Shown here one piece after another: positions 11,501 through 23,498 of a DNA stretch of 64,000 nt. The translations under genes were made by a program, and so were the position numbers. Within the stretch, counting starts at the first letter, position 1. Each line of letters starts with the position of its first letter. Where the stretch lies: assembly GCA_000708835.1 (NCBI GenBank), contig DF237098.1, positions 54,133 through 118,132 of the forward strand, in the 5' to 3' direction. The DNA comes from Klebsormidium nitens. Its lineage: Eukaryota; Streptophyta; Klebsormidiophyceae; Klebsormidiales; Klebsormidiaceae. Below the pieces are notes generated by a model that was not told the origin of the DNA, did not search any database, and saw only the letters and a program-made list of their open reading frames with translations.

Positions 11501-14500
11501 CGGATGTCTCTCTTCCGGCCAGCTGACTTCTTCTCGTAACTGATTAAACAATATAAGGTGTTTGCCTGCCTGCCTGCCTGCCTGCCTGCCTCAGAGTGTC
11601 GGTGATAGATTACGCATTGGGTGTCAAGGGTGTTGGGCCACTTTTTTGCCACGCGAGAACCAAATCCGGCCACATACATGGTCTGGTTGGCTCTTCTTCT
11701 ATAACGGGTTCCCTCACTTCTTAGAAGATGAGAAGTCTTGAAACCATCTCAAATCTTTTCCTTAGTCGGTAGCAAACGGAAACTTCTGAGGCGTCCGGTC
11801 ATAATACTATCATTGAAACCCGATCCTTCGGTATTGTATCCATTCTACCACATTGGAATTTGCTAAGTCCGAATTCGAGAGACAAACCCTTTCCTCACCA
11901 TGTTGCTTGATTTGGTCGGCTCCTCCGACAAGGAACCGGCGCTACTGGGACAACAAACTTATCAAAGGACTAACTTCTCCTTTTTCCTTATTCTCGATAT
12001 TTCTGACGAGGTAGAGTTTTTCCGTGGCAGGCAATGGCGTTCCTGACCATGTGGCTGGAACTGGTCGGCTTCTCCCACGAGCAATCCGCGCTTCTGATCG
12101 CCGCCTTCAGTCTGGGCAACAGTCTCGGCTCCTACATTGGGGGCTGCCTCGGAGACTTGGCCGCGCGCAAGCTGCCAAACACAGGGCGCATCATCTGCTC
12201 GCAAATCAGCACGGGCTGCGTCATCCCGACGTTTGCAATCATCCTTCATGGTCTTCCCAGGTCGGTATCGCTTCACTTGACCAAAGAGTCCGGACCTCTT
12301 GCTCCTAGCTGCTTGTTTTCCTTTTCTTAGGCTCTCCACTGTCTGTGTCCCTTTCACTGTCGTCTGTTTGAAGAATCGAAACCAAGGCCAGGTGGAATAC
12401 TATCAAACTTCCTAGCGCCCTTTGTTTCGGGTTCTCGCCAACGTTCACTTAAAGTGGTCTCGAGGCAACATCATGGAGACGTACAATTTGAACTATGCAA
12501 AAATGCCCGATGAACACATTTAAAAACCCCCGTAGGATTTGGGAAGATTCCTCGCTTGTTCCGGTCCATCTCTGTGCGTGCGTCCGTCTCGTTTCGTTTC
12601 GCGCGCGCAAAACGGCTGATCATAGACTCCAAAAGCTGGGGTCCGGGTTCACCAAGACACAAACTCCAAGATCCGTAATCGATGGGTTCTAATTAAGGTT
12701 ACCTATCCTCAGGTCCGTCTCGGCGTTCCCGTTTTACTGCGCGGCGTTCTTCATCGGCGGCGCGTGCATCACCTGGAACTCCGCAGCCACCAACAGCCCC
12801 ATCTTCTCCGAGATCGTGCCAGCACGGCTGCGTACTACAATTTACGCCACAGGTGAAAACCGTTTCCTTTCTTCCTTTTTTAACCTGCTTCTAACCTTTC
12901 GCAGCTGTACAATTAGGAGATTCTTGAGGGAGAAGTGTCCAAGGGATCTTGCTGACGAAGTTGTGCTCGCACGGCTACGGAAAAGCATACGTGCCACAGT
13001 GCTATGCAGATTCTTGAAGCTTTGGTTTTCTGGCAGAATGGAAGAAGTGCTTTCAAAACGTTCGTAAAGTTTGAGAGAATGGAGGATCAAAATGCTCGTT
13101 AAGAAGCCGCAAAAGTACCTTGACGTCCTTGCAGATACGTCCATCATTTTAGTCCTGTATCAGATACGAATGCGTTCTGCGCAGGATACCCTGATGACCG
13201 CGGTCCAGAATGCGTTCCCGCCTTTTGGATTCAACCGTGAACACCTTGAAGTTTCACAAGAAGGAAGCTGGCTGAAACTGATTTGTCTTTTTCTCCTGCA
13301 GACCGCATGCTGGAGACAATCCTGTCGTCGTTCGGACCGTACGGAGTGGGCCTGGTCGCCGAGCACGTGTACGGCTACGATCTGCACAGACAGGTGAGTG
13401 GCTTGTGCTTACGTCAGCGTTGTCATGCTTTCTACTAGGTCTGTCGCTGCTGCCACTCATAATCGCAGAAAAGCGAGCGCAGATCTCAACCGTCTCTGTG
13501 TGGACGGTATTCCCCACATCGACGATTTAGATCAGAAATCAGCCTATTCTTCCGCGCTTATTTCAAGGAGAATAATCGGAGGGTTCTCTCTCCCATTACT
13601 TCTGTCAGTCTGATTCTCTGTTTATCTTCGTCTCTTTTGCTCAAGGGCGCTGCTTGATGCCTCAGGCAATGGAACCGTTACGGTAACCCTGGATGAGCGC
13701 TGTCTTCGGAAATACGCCCTATCCCATTCTGGCAGATCGGGCGCACCAAACCTCTGAACAACCGCGCAGACAAACGGCGAGGACCTGGCGGGCGCGGCCG
13801 CGCTTGCGGTCAAATCCTTTTCACTTCGCTGAATATTTTCCTATGTCTGAATGACTAAACCCCTGACTGACTGCAAGCGCGCTCCTCGCGCAGACGAACG
13901 GAGCGGACCCGGCGGACGCGGCCGCGCTCGCGGACGCGCTTTTCATGAACATCGCTCTTCCCGCGGCCATGTCTGGGATCTTCTACACGTGGCTCTACTG
14001 GACCTACCCCAAGTGAGTGGCGACTCTCGGGCTTGAGTCCAATTAGACTTTACACGGCCTCAGTGTTCACATTGGGGCGGATACAAATCAACATCTAGCC
14101 GACGCTTGACTACCTTTATATCAAAATCCGGACCTACTTAAGCCTGACATCACTGAACTCCTTCAAGACGGTATCTACCAAAGTAGAAGAAGACGGAACC
14201 CTAGATCTACCCACATAACCGTCTACCTTCGAATAATCTGACGGATCGGTTGGTTTTTCCAAGCTGCATCGTAGCGATTCTCGGCTGGCCGCAAGGCTTA
14301 ATTAGGGTTCGGTAAAGGGTGCTTCTTCTGTGCTCAAATGAGCTGACAAACCAAACCTGGTCTGAGTGATGTGATCTGTCGCTTCTGTTGAATCACAGGA
14401 CAGGAGCAAACAACCTCCGGGAAGATATGCACCCAGCGAGTTTCAAAGTAACGAGTCTTGAGGAGCCGGCTTTTAACGTGCACGTGCACTTCCTTTGAGG

Positions 14501-14862
14501 TGGCTTTTGACGCGCGCACGTGCCCGTTGGATTGAAGCTGGGAACTAGTCAACTTCGATACAGAGTCACTCGGGCACTTCGTCACACGATCAATTGTTCA
14601 GCCCATTATCCGGACGTCGAATGTCTGCCTGACACACACGCTTCTTTCTTCTCGTAGGGACCGCGACGACGCGAAGGCGGCCGCACGCCTCGCGGCCGGC
14701 GAGGGCGCCCCCTCCACGGAGTTTGCGGAAAAGGCTTCGCTGCTCGCGCAAGACGAGGAGATGGCGCTCCTCGCGACTACGCCCAAGCTGGCCAGCGCGC
14801 AAGGGACGGTGCCCCGGTCACGGCGGCAATCGACTGTACAACCGCTCACAATACAGTCTTGA
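8555..14862 (+). CDS. Major facilitator superfamily transporter (plant UNE2/At4g36790-like), 10 exons
   Basis: A polytopic membrane carrier of the plant MFS group that resembles bacterial drug and sugar transporters; substrate unknown. Exons are 8555-8788, 9453-9654, 10344-10454, 10939-11136, 11372-11487, 12031-12260, 12713-12852, 13302-13393, 13894-14012 and 14658-14862. All phases agree; 1647 nt, 548 aa. Exon 1 holds the first membrane span (TVTIILMNLTGMLQ) after a short cytosolic head. Exon 2 has spans 2-4 with the typical Arg-rich loop (VNRARIVGMGTLLSG) and exon 3 reads ERGKAFGLFSICWSLGR. Exon 4 ends in a hydrophilic central loop rich in Gln/Ser, as expected between the two six-helix halves. 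Exons 6-7 have LLIAAFSLGNSLGS and FPFYCAAFFIGG, and exons 8-9 finish the C-terminal half (SSFGPYGVGLVAEHVYGYD). The charged tail ends ...VQPLTIQS. A second in-frame Met at 8576 is an alternative start (541 aa). Introns hold degenerate copies of exon 6, 7 and 9 edges. Confidence 0.9.
11561..11592 (+). repeat. (TGCC)n microsatellite in MFS intron 5
   Basis: About seven perfect TGCC units lie between exons 5 and 6 of the MFS gene, a simple slippage repeat. Confidence 0.9.
11893..11950 (+). repeat. Decayed copy of the 5' part of MFS exon 6
   Basis: About 54 nt align without large gaps to the start of exon 6 (12045-12098): both read ACCATGT.GCT followed by TGGTCGGCT and then the CCGCGCT-like stretch. 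It lies about 150 nt upstream of the real exon, inside intron 5. Confidence 0.65.
12955..13005 (+). repeat. Decayed copy of the 3' edge of MFS exon 7
   Basis: The sequence GTGCTCGCACGGCTACG, with flanks through GCCACAG, parallels the end of exon 7 (GTGCCAGCACGGCTGCG...GCCACAG, about 12817-12852). The real GT donor is matched by GTGC after GCCACA. It lies about 140 nt downstream in intron 7. Confidence 0.55.
13755..13815 (+). repeat. Decayed copy of the acceptor edge of MFS exon 9
   Basis: GCGCAGACAAACGGCGAGG and the following GGGCGCGGCCGCGCTTGCGG align closely to the acceptor and first ~45 nt of exon 9 (13888-13938), including the AG. The copy lies about 130 nt upstream, in intron 8. A minus-strand open frame over it is a by-product of its high GC. 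Confidence 0.75.
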
Positions 14863-17353
14863 TTCTTCGTTGAATTCGCAATGCTTCGAGGGTGATTGGA
14901 TCGGATAGCCAGTGTCGAAAAGCCTGCAAATATTGTGCGGAACCGTTGGGGAATCACGTCACGTTTTGGCCGATAAAGGAGAGCGACTGGTGGGTGAGAT
15001 CCTGGCAACAGATGATTGGTAGAAGCCGAGGGGAAATTGATACACCATTTTGAACCAGTTTGGGAACCGTGTAATCTAGAGCACATAAACTCTACGTCCG
15101 CGCGCACGCCAACTTGAGTAAATAGCCTCCGTTCTTGAGAACCTACTTGATTAGAAGGCTCGCCTTTGTCCACAGAAACCTCCACAAAACAGAATTGTGC
15201 ATAGATTGAGTAAGGACAGCCAGCAATTGTCCTACATCTTTGTTCGTTAGCCAGCTAGGGTCTTGCAATAAATTCTTGTCGATCTTGCGGGGCCGAGATC
15301 CGACACGCGTGAGCTGGAAGCAACATCGGCAGTGTCCTTCGTTCAATACATGTTTCTTGGAATCAAGCCTAGGGGGCCGCAACTTGTTCTTACAAGTTTC
15401 TAAAGAACGGAAATCTTGAACCAGCCAGAACGGCGATCGAGCTTATCTTGGTGTCTTACTAGGCCAACTGGCCCGGCCTGAAAACAAAAATACCGTCGTC
15501 ACAACAAGTTCGCCGAAGGGCATGACATCATGTAGGCAGTTATAAGTTCGCATTGGATGAGTGTCGGACAATTGAATTCCGTATATGGTATAAGCCTGCA
15601 CAGCTAGCCTAGTGAGAGCGTACGTTTCAAACTTGTACTGCCAGCATATATGCAGAACATGCCAGGTACTCATCATGTCATCTCGTGGTCGGCCTGGACA
15701 AGCAATTACATCAGCGAGCAGAATTAATCATTCGAAGCGGCTTGAGTTGCAGTGCTAGCTTTTGCATTCTGAAGTTCAATCATCCAGATCGACATTTGCC
15801 AGAAAGTTGCTCTTTGAGTCAGCTGAGCATGCTGATATTTAATTGGTAATCCAATGATTGAAATTCCTGGTAACATGAATTAGCATACGATCATTGCTGC
15901 GCCACCATCCCGAAATGCGACGATAGATTCATTAGTAAGACTGTTAACTATATACAAGACTGGAGTGCATAATGATATGTGCGGCCCATGTGTGTATATA
16001 AGAATTGAAAGCCATTGGAGGGCCACCGCTCATGCAATGGATCCACAACGCAACGTAGTGGCAACTTTGCACTGCGGCATCTTGCTTGCACACATGCATT
16101 CATGACTAAAGACGTCAAGCTGCTTCACGTTGGCATCACCGTTTAGCTTGAATGATAGTAAGATGGACTTAACCCAACCATGCAATGACAAGATTGCGAA
16201 CGCAGCCTACCAAGGCGGCCGCGCACCTCACTGACTGAGGCAGCCTATACTCGGCCGGCTCGTGATTGAACCAGGATTGTATATCTAAATGCTTGTGGAC
16301 CAATTGTGCTGTCAGACGCAGTACTTATCATGAAACCATGTTGTGCTAAAAAGAAAGATTCCACCAACGATGACACGAATTTCGCAACAGACTAACTTGA
16401 AAACGAATCTTGGGCATCCTTTATTTAGATGTAAGCGCTCGTTGCTCACAACTTGTGTACCAAAGCTTTCCTTGTTGCTTGAATCTGCAGAAATCGTGAT
16501 ATTGCCTAGAACCTCCAAAGACTCTATGCGTACGTTTGCCTTGACCTTGTCAGAAACCTAGACCTTGACCGAGAATAAATTAAGCTGTGCGCTTATAAGC
16601 AACGGATGCTGGTCCTTTTCAGCTTGTACGAAAACTGGATAGGGACACCGGCACACGATGAATGCGATTTGACTCCAAGCGGCTCTTGTAATCTATCTTT
16701 TATGCGTGAAATGCTTTGAAAATTGGAAAGGCAGTCACCTTCGCAGTCTCACAGCCTATTTCCCAAAGAATGGCTGACCATAACGGGACGCGTTCAAAAT
16801 CCCCTGATAATCAATCGGACCGGTTGTTGGCAGAGGTTCAAGTTGAATCGCGTGCCACACTTTTTCAGAACCTTGTTTGATAAGGCTCGCTGGAGCCTGC
16901 AGATTGGAAAAGCGGAGAAGTTCAGATTTTGAATGCGAAGTCCGCCAAGAACATTCGTTTTCGATTCAGCGGACTGAACGATGTCACCCTCGCAACTGTT
17001 GCAAACGAAATAAACGCTGTAAGGAGAGTCGAATCTGCTCCGTTCACCAGATATGGTCAGTGCCTACGAGGTCAATTCAGGGCTCGTTCAAAAGCGATAA
17101 TGAGGCGGCGATGTGACGTGGTTAGGAGGGTGCGAAAGGGATGTAATGGAATTGGCAGAATTGTGGGAAGCAGACGTATTATTATCTCGTCTTATTTTGT
17201 TTTTTCTTGAGTTCAATGAGTTGAATGCCTTCGCCAAATGATGTGATTGCGCAATCAAGTCGTACGGCACAGAATCGGTTGTAAGTCCCATATTGAACGA
17301 AATCACCTAGTACGAAAAGTTACTCGAAGGTCGCGACCTTTGGCTTGCTGACG
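14863..17353. other. Intergenic between convergent MFS and FAS1-EGF genes
   Basis: I found no gene, RNA or element here. Only short frames without recognisable motifs are present. It must contain the 3' UTRs and terminators of both flanking genes. Confidence 0.5.
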
Positions 17354-20300
17354 TCAGCAGCCATCCACGTGAGACGCTGGGGCCGCGCCTACGAAGGCAG
17401 AAACGCTCGCGCCGGCGAAACCACCCGTCGAAAACGTCCCCCAACGAAAAAGGACAAAAAAAAGGAACGCCATGTTAGATAAACTTGTGCATTCTTGACA
17501 ATCTCCAACAAGCGGCTCGAGGCCGCCTGACAAAGGGATGGCAATAGGAGCGTTGCTGAGGTCAGCACTTACGGGGGATGCATGTGCCACTGTTGAAGAG
17601 GAAGCCGTTTGAGCAGATGCAAGTGTAGGAGTAGGATCCGGACGGGTTCGGCGTGCAGACGCCGCCTGCGCCGCAGGGGCTGGAAGCGCAGCCTGTGAGC
17701 AAGGGTCGGTTAGTCAATCTGTTAACCCGATTGCGACTTATTTTTGCATTTGGCGAATTTGAAGATCAGGGGTAGGCGTGCACATGCCGCCACACCGGCA
17801 CAGGGGCTGGAAGCGCAGCGCTCCTGTGGACGACGTTTGACTAGTTGGTTAGTTGTTGGGTTTATTTTTTTGCAAGCAGACCGGGTTACTACCTTGTTTT
17901 TTGCGCAAACCCAGGGTTCTGGGGCATCAGGGTCAAGCTAACGTGGCTAGACGTAGAGCTCGTGGACAGCAGAGCTGGTATGTGTTGATTCAGGTTCGTG
18001 CAGGGTTCTGATTCATATTAATTCGAGACGTGAGCAACTACTTTGCTTGCTCAGCAGCAAAGAGGCTGGAAGAGGCCTACAGAAAACAACCCGATTGTGA
18101 AAGTCTTGCCAGGGTTTTTGAAACTCGTCCCTCAACCCGGACAGAAGTAGTTGAAGAAGATTGGAAAAGTCCATTCCCGTTCTTTCGTTGGTGTTTCAGT
18201 AAACAGTATGCCTGAACGTGCCTGCACTGCCTTCTCCAATCACCATGTTCTCCAACTCGAAGAGAAGGTGGTACGAATGTGTTGGAAAGGAAGGAACATA
18301 TGAAGCAAAAGAGAGCTGGAAATGAAGAATACAGAAACTATGCTTAGGACTCGCTAAAAGCTGAAGAAATGATGACCAATTTCTCGTCTCAGTACTAAGC
18401 GGACATGCTATGCTTGCTTGCGTCAAGGCCGCAACAGTCCCTTGTCTTTTTCCTCCTTTGTTCTGTGGAGTAAAAGCAAATTCATTTGTGTCGCCACCAA
18501 GACGATGATGTCTCACCAGCGGAGGAGCAGTAAGCCTGGACCGCTGCGAGACCGCCCGGGGGGATCAACACTGAGCTGATTCCGTGGACCACGTAGGCCC
18601 CCGCCAGCTGAGCGGTGTCAGGATCAATGACAGGGACACCGTTCACTGCAGGCGGAAGCAAGGGGTCAGTCCGAAATTGACTCAGCCAGATCGGTGGTCG
18701 CTGACAGTGCAGACTACTTTTCTGGTTGCTGAAAGATGCAGCAAGACGTGCCCTGCTGAGCAATGCAACGGGCACTTTCACCAGCCAATGCAGATGGGGA
18801 AAGATAACCAATTGGAAGCAGTGAACCAAGACGGTCACCGTTGATCTCCAAGCAGATATTGGGAGTGGGTGTAACTCCAGCTTGGCTCAGCTTCCTTCTC
18901 GATCCCAAGATTGTTAAGCATCAAGTATGATGATATTGTGTCCAACCAATACAGTAACACAAATCCGAAAGTCTACTTGATCTGCACCCATCCACACCCT
19001 TAGGCCCCAGGCTAGCCCCAGCAGTCTAGGCGATATGCCCCTCAGATTTCCATTTTGATCCTTCCACTACAGGCTACAGGTTACAGAGCTGATCTGCCTA
19101 ATCATTGTTGCCCATCAAATTATATACAAGCACGTAAATCTGGGCGTGAGTCTATTTTGGGGAGTCTCCGTTGGTCAAGTGATCTGGCTTAGATGCTAAG
19201 GACAGATTTGTTGCAAAGGTCAAATACAAGTGGTATACGGTCACGACAGACCCGATCGACTGCAAAAGTACCATCAGACAGGATTCTGGTGAACCTGGTT
19301 ATCTCTATGGAACAAGTGGGGATTGCAGATTGTCAACTGACGGTGCATGCACGTTGGCCCTTAGCTTCAGGATCGAAGGCTTGAATACTTTGGCACTGGA
19401 ACAGTGGTGTCAATTGAAAGACTAACACTTATCAAGTGATTGATGCCATGAGTGTCAGGCTCTTACCAAACACTGAGGTTCCGGTCTTTGTGAGGTTGAG
19501 CAGGGCGCCGTTGACTGAGGGCACGCTCTGAGGAAAGACACAGAGATCTGTTAGGATGTACAATGCACTGACTGTAAGCAGATGGCGACACTGTTTTTAG
19601 GCTGGACAGATGAGATTCTCTCGAACCCTCTGAGTGTCAAGCATGCAGCAAAGCTTGTTTGAGACTGCCAGCTTTTTGTTGGCCGCGGGCTGAATTAAGT
19701 CACCCTTGAATGGAGTCACCCTTCTGAACTCAAATTTTGGTGCAGTCCCCCATGCAGTGGCTTATCCAGAGCAACAAGGAGTTGGAAATGGTCTGGAGAG
19801 ATGACTGGAGGTTCAGAAAACGTAAGAGGGCTACTCATCAAGCGCCAAACTACGCGCCTGCACTGGGCCATGAATGAGGGCCCAGCAACTAGGTTCCATG
19901 CCCTCTTTTGTTGCAAGATGTGTCCATTGGCTTGTACGAGAAGAGCCAGGTGCAAAACAGTCTTTGCATTCTTCCAGGGGCCAACGCCAGGGGCCAATTC
20001 TTGGTATCAAACAGCAACCGAGGGTGAAAGATGCACTTGGTGCAAGGTGGTGGATAGAGCCACTTAACTGCACCACCTAATGAGGAGGATACGCAATCAG
20101 AGTCTTGAGCTTTTGATCCATTCACAGGGGGACCCCCCTCGCTTCCCTCTGCCCCCACTTTACCCATCTACTTTCGCGCCCTGAGCTCCATAACCAAAGG
20201 TCGGTGGGCTGCTTAATCTTGCTCCACCTAACCCAAACATCAAACAGTGTGCATGTCAGAACACATTGATTTGAGACTCTAGTCAACATACCCAGCTCAT

Positions 20301-20707
20301 TCAACATGTGGCGTTCAGCAACTTACCACGGGGGCAGCTGCCAGGATGGTAGTGGCGTTGAACGCGCCCTGGATCACGTGGTAGCGCAGGACCGCGCTCA
20401 GGAGGGTTAACCCGGGCTGGTTAGCCAAGCAGTTAATGACGGCAGCTCCCAGGTTACCGAACGCCTCGTTCGTGGGCGCCAGGATCGTGACGCCGGTCGT
20501 GTTGGCCAGCATCGCGATGGGCATGGACAGGTTGGCAACGCCAATGGCAGTCGACACGGCGCCGTAGGTCTCGTCAGTCTCCAGGCTTGCTCGAAGAGCG
20601 AGGAGCGAGTTGTAGGCGTTGGTTCCCTGCCCTACGCAGGGCTGGGCGCTGAGGAGGGAGATGATGGCGAGGGCAAAGCCTAATGTGGTCATGCTGAGGC
20701 GCGCCAT
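17354..20707 (-). CDS. Secreted FAS1 (fasciclin)-EGF protein, 5 exons
   Basis: A small extracellular matrix or cell-surface protein combining one fasciclin domain with one EGF-like domain. Exons on the minus strand are 20707-20327, 19527-19467, 18645-18517, 17692-17573 and 17388-17354; phases 0,1,1,1 agree, 726 nt, 241 aa. Residues 1 to about 26 are a signal peptide (ALAIISLLSAQPCVGQ). The FAS1 domain runs from about 30 to 190 and shows both hallmark motifs: H1 as VTILAPTNEAFGNL and H2 as LRYHVIQG, ending with VVHGISSVLIPP. The EGF-like module is a single 120-nt exon flanked by phase-1 introns, with cysteines at 192, 197, 203, 215, 217 and 228. FAS1 domains mediate adhesion; plant fasciclin-like proteins usually carry arabinogalactan regions and a GPI anchor, not EGF. 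No GPI-anchor tail is visible and the C-terminus is only 13 residues past the EGF. A truncated copy of the EGF exon lies in intron 3. Confidence 0.88.
17765..17825 (-). repeat. Partial duplicate of the EGF exon (acceptor edge) in intron 3
   Basis: On the minus strand this reads CASSPC like the real EGF exon start, with a nearly identical block GCTGCGCTTCCAGCCCCTG, then drifts into other frames. It lies about 120 nt upstream of the functional exon. The preceding AG is poor and the reading frame soon loses the remaining EGF cysteines, so it looks like a pseudo-exon. Confidence 0.75.
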
Positions 20708-23498
20708 TGCGTTGATTAGCGAAGTGCGTTGGGCATGTGTGATTAGCTGTTTTGAATATGATGCAGGGCGAGATCAGTCCGGAACTATTGATTCTCCTTG
20801 TTCAAAGTTTCCAGCTATGAGAGGTGTTGAGTTCCAGGTCAACAATGTATGGATGATGGAGGATGGTCTACATTTGATTCAGAAGACCAGTGTAATCGGG
20901 TTGCACAAGGTTGCTTTGATCTCAGCTCGCAGCTTATCCTGAGTCCTGACTACGTAGTTGAATGGCCCAGCATGGCACTACGCGTATACCTACGGTATAT
21001 ATGTTGCCATCACAATGGTAATGCGGGGTGCTGATCCCAACGGCTCGATGCCGCCATGGTCAATGCGGCACTGCACTAGGACTGGCCGTTCTGTGCAAGC
21101 CTGTAATTACCGGTAATAAGCTAGCAGCAGAAGTGGCAGAACTCAATACGAGCTGGTCCCTGCCACTGGCCAGGCTGGGGGACTCCTCAAGCCTCAACAA
21201 GCGCGGCGCTGCCGCAAGGGCGGCTGCCGCCAGAGTTTAGAGGGCCTGTATTTATTTGGTTTTATCATACGACTTAGAAAGCTTTAACCGAACAATCTGA
21301 ACCAATAGGTACTTTGCCCCGCAAATGCCTGCATGTGCCCATTGGCATCTTGAACCCCTTTCCTAACCCATGTACCGTGTTCCAAGGAATTAAATCACGC
21401 TATAGCAGCTACGTATTTAATACAGTATTTAGTACAGTATTACATCATGCGATGCATTCTGCACTTAATGCACTGTCAGGTTAGGGAGCTCCCCGAGACG
21501 TCCGATCACGTAAGGCTACTTTCATTGCCGTCGATACAGGATTCTGTAGATGCCAAGCGTCTGCGAGTGCAACGTGGCTATACAAAAAGCCAGGTATCGG
21601 GAGTCGGAGTTCGAACCGTTTGTTCCGTACGGAGATTCCAATTTCTAGTTGAACCTGGACGGACGGTCCGATGTCTTCTCCCTTATCCCGACGGTCAGGA
21701 TAAGCCGAGTTGCGTCATCGTACATGCAGCGTGGTTGGTCAGTTACAAACTTCTCTTATCACAGGTATCCTGTAGACGTGTACTTCTGAGGGTAAATTCA
21801 GGAAGGTGTCAAGTGGTTTAGACCTCTGCTTATGATACAAATCTTATATGCAGAGTGGCATGATTTCACGTTTAGAAGGTTGACCGATACCTTCGCTCTC
21901 TTAAACCTTACGTGCTGGAGGGCAACGCAAAAAGCCGCGCATTTGGCTAGGGACAAACAGAACAGTCTTGCTCCACCAGGTGCAGATATGAATCGCATGA
22001 CAGTGCGATCCAACTTTCAGAATGCAGCGGGTCAGAGGGCAACCCTTGCAGGAAACCTGCTACAACGATAACTGGATAACCCATACATAGCGCATGCTGG
22101 CCAATGTACTTGGTCTATGGAGACTGTGACTTCTCATTTTCCGCTGAACTTGTAGGACGTCTAAGGTTGAGACTTGCAAACTTACAGACTCTACTGAAGG
22201 TAAGCCATGGGTGTAACTCTGCGTCATAAAATTAATGCAGGTACATGTACGTCTAATCAATTCAAGACTCGAGTGAGTCTTAGTGGGAGCTTCACTCGAG
22301 CTCCACACACTTTCTTTTAGCTCTAGAAGCCAACAGTAGCTGGCCCCCTATTGCCAACAGCGTAGCCAGGGCCCGGAGCGAGGTGAAGCTGTGAATCAAT
22401 GCCAGCAGCTGGCTGCCAAACGAGTTGCTGAGGGTTTTACGGGGTGAGGTTTCTGTTCACACCCTTTGCGCCAGCCAGCGAGCTCCTGCTTCCTTTTCTG
22501 TCTCTTTGAGGTGCGACTCAGCTCTAACAGCGACCACAGTGGAAATCTGCATGAAGCGGCGCCTGGTCTGTGAAAGCTCTACTGAGCTCTGGCTCTTTTG
22601 AGCTCTGGCTCTGAGCTCATCCGAATGCTGGGCATCCCTTTTTCAAATTCAAAGTCCTACAGACATGGATGACGTTTGAATTGATGCAGAGGGCTGCCTT
22701 TGCTTTCTAGAGCTGGTATAGTATTTTCTTTGTCAAAGAAGTGGTCACCATGAACAAATAGCTGGGGAGATGAAATAATCGCCGGAGATCACAGCCAACG
22801 ATTTTCAAATTGCTCAGCTTTATGCATACACTGGCAATTCAAGACCAACCCTAGACACTGCAACTTTACAAGGAGCTCCAAAGCTCACTGCATAAGCTGC
22901 ACGACTGAATAGGTTGCCAGCAGTAACATGTGCCTAGGTTGCTTCTTTGTCCTGTGGCGAGACTTTGGCAGTGAGCAGGAAACTTGCATGCTACAGCTCA
23001 AAGATGGCTGACGGTGCCTAAACACTGGCAGGGTTCGGTGTGCAGAGCACAGACAATACGTAACTCAATGTTGTCACCACTCTTTTGCCTGTTGCGCTGT
23101 CTTTTGACAGGGCTTCAAGGCATCCCTTGTTCACCAGATTTCTTTCTACGCATTCAATCCAGTTCAGCTCTATCAATGTCAAAATGCTGGAAGCGGGATG
23201 CACACATAAAGTCCATTTGTATCGGCCACATAAGGCACAGCTGATTTGAGCTGCGAATATTGGGCCAGCCACTAAGTTCAAAGTTCACTCAACAGCCTTT
23301 TGCAAAGTTTGCAAGAAACCCTTGCCTTACACAGTGGCTTTGCAGAGCCACGTCCATGGAGCCATTCGAGCAGTCAAAAGCCACAAACCACAGTAGGTGA
23401 CCTGCAGTACCAATGATACAGCTCCCGTGCTTCAACAGTGACCAAAAAAACGCTTCTCAAACGAGAGAGTTTGCCTGTATTTACAGGTGCGATAAACT
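20708..23498. other. Intergenic between divergent FAS1-EGF and NXPE-like genes
   Basis: About 2.8 kb holding both promoters. The stretch around 22540-22640 is locally repetitive (several GAGCTCTGGCTC units). I recognise no protein or RNA gene. Confidence 0.45.
20996..21002 (-). promoter_or_regulatory. Possible TATA box of the FAS1-EGF gene
   Basis: A TATATA stretch lies about 290 nt upstream of the FAS1-EGF start codon on its strand. It would fit a core promoter with a long 5' UTR, but AT-rich runs are common here and no transcript data support it. Confidence 0.2.

Noticed and set aside
13622-13813. Minus-strand frame resembling a transit peptide
   Set aside because: It overlaps the duplicated exon 9 edge in an MFS intron; the Ala/Ser/Arg composition follows from the GC-rich copy.
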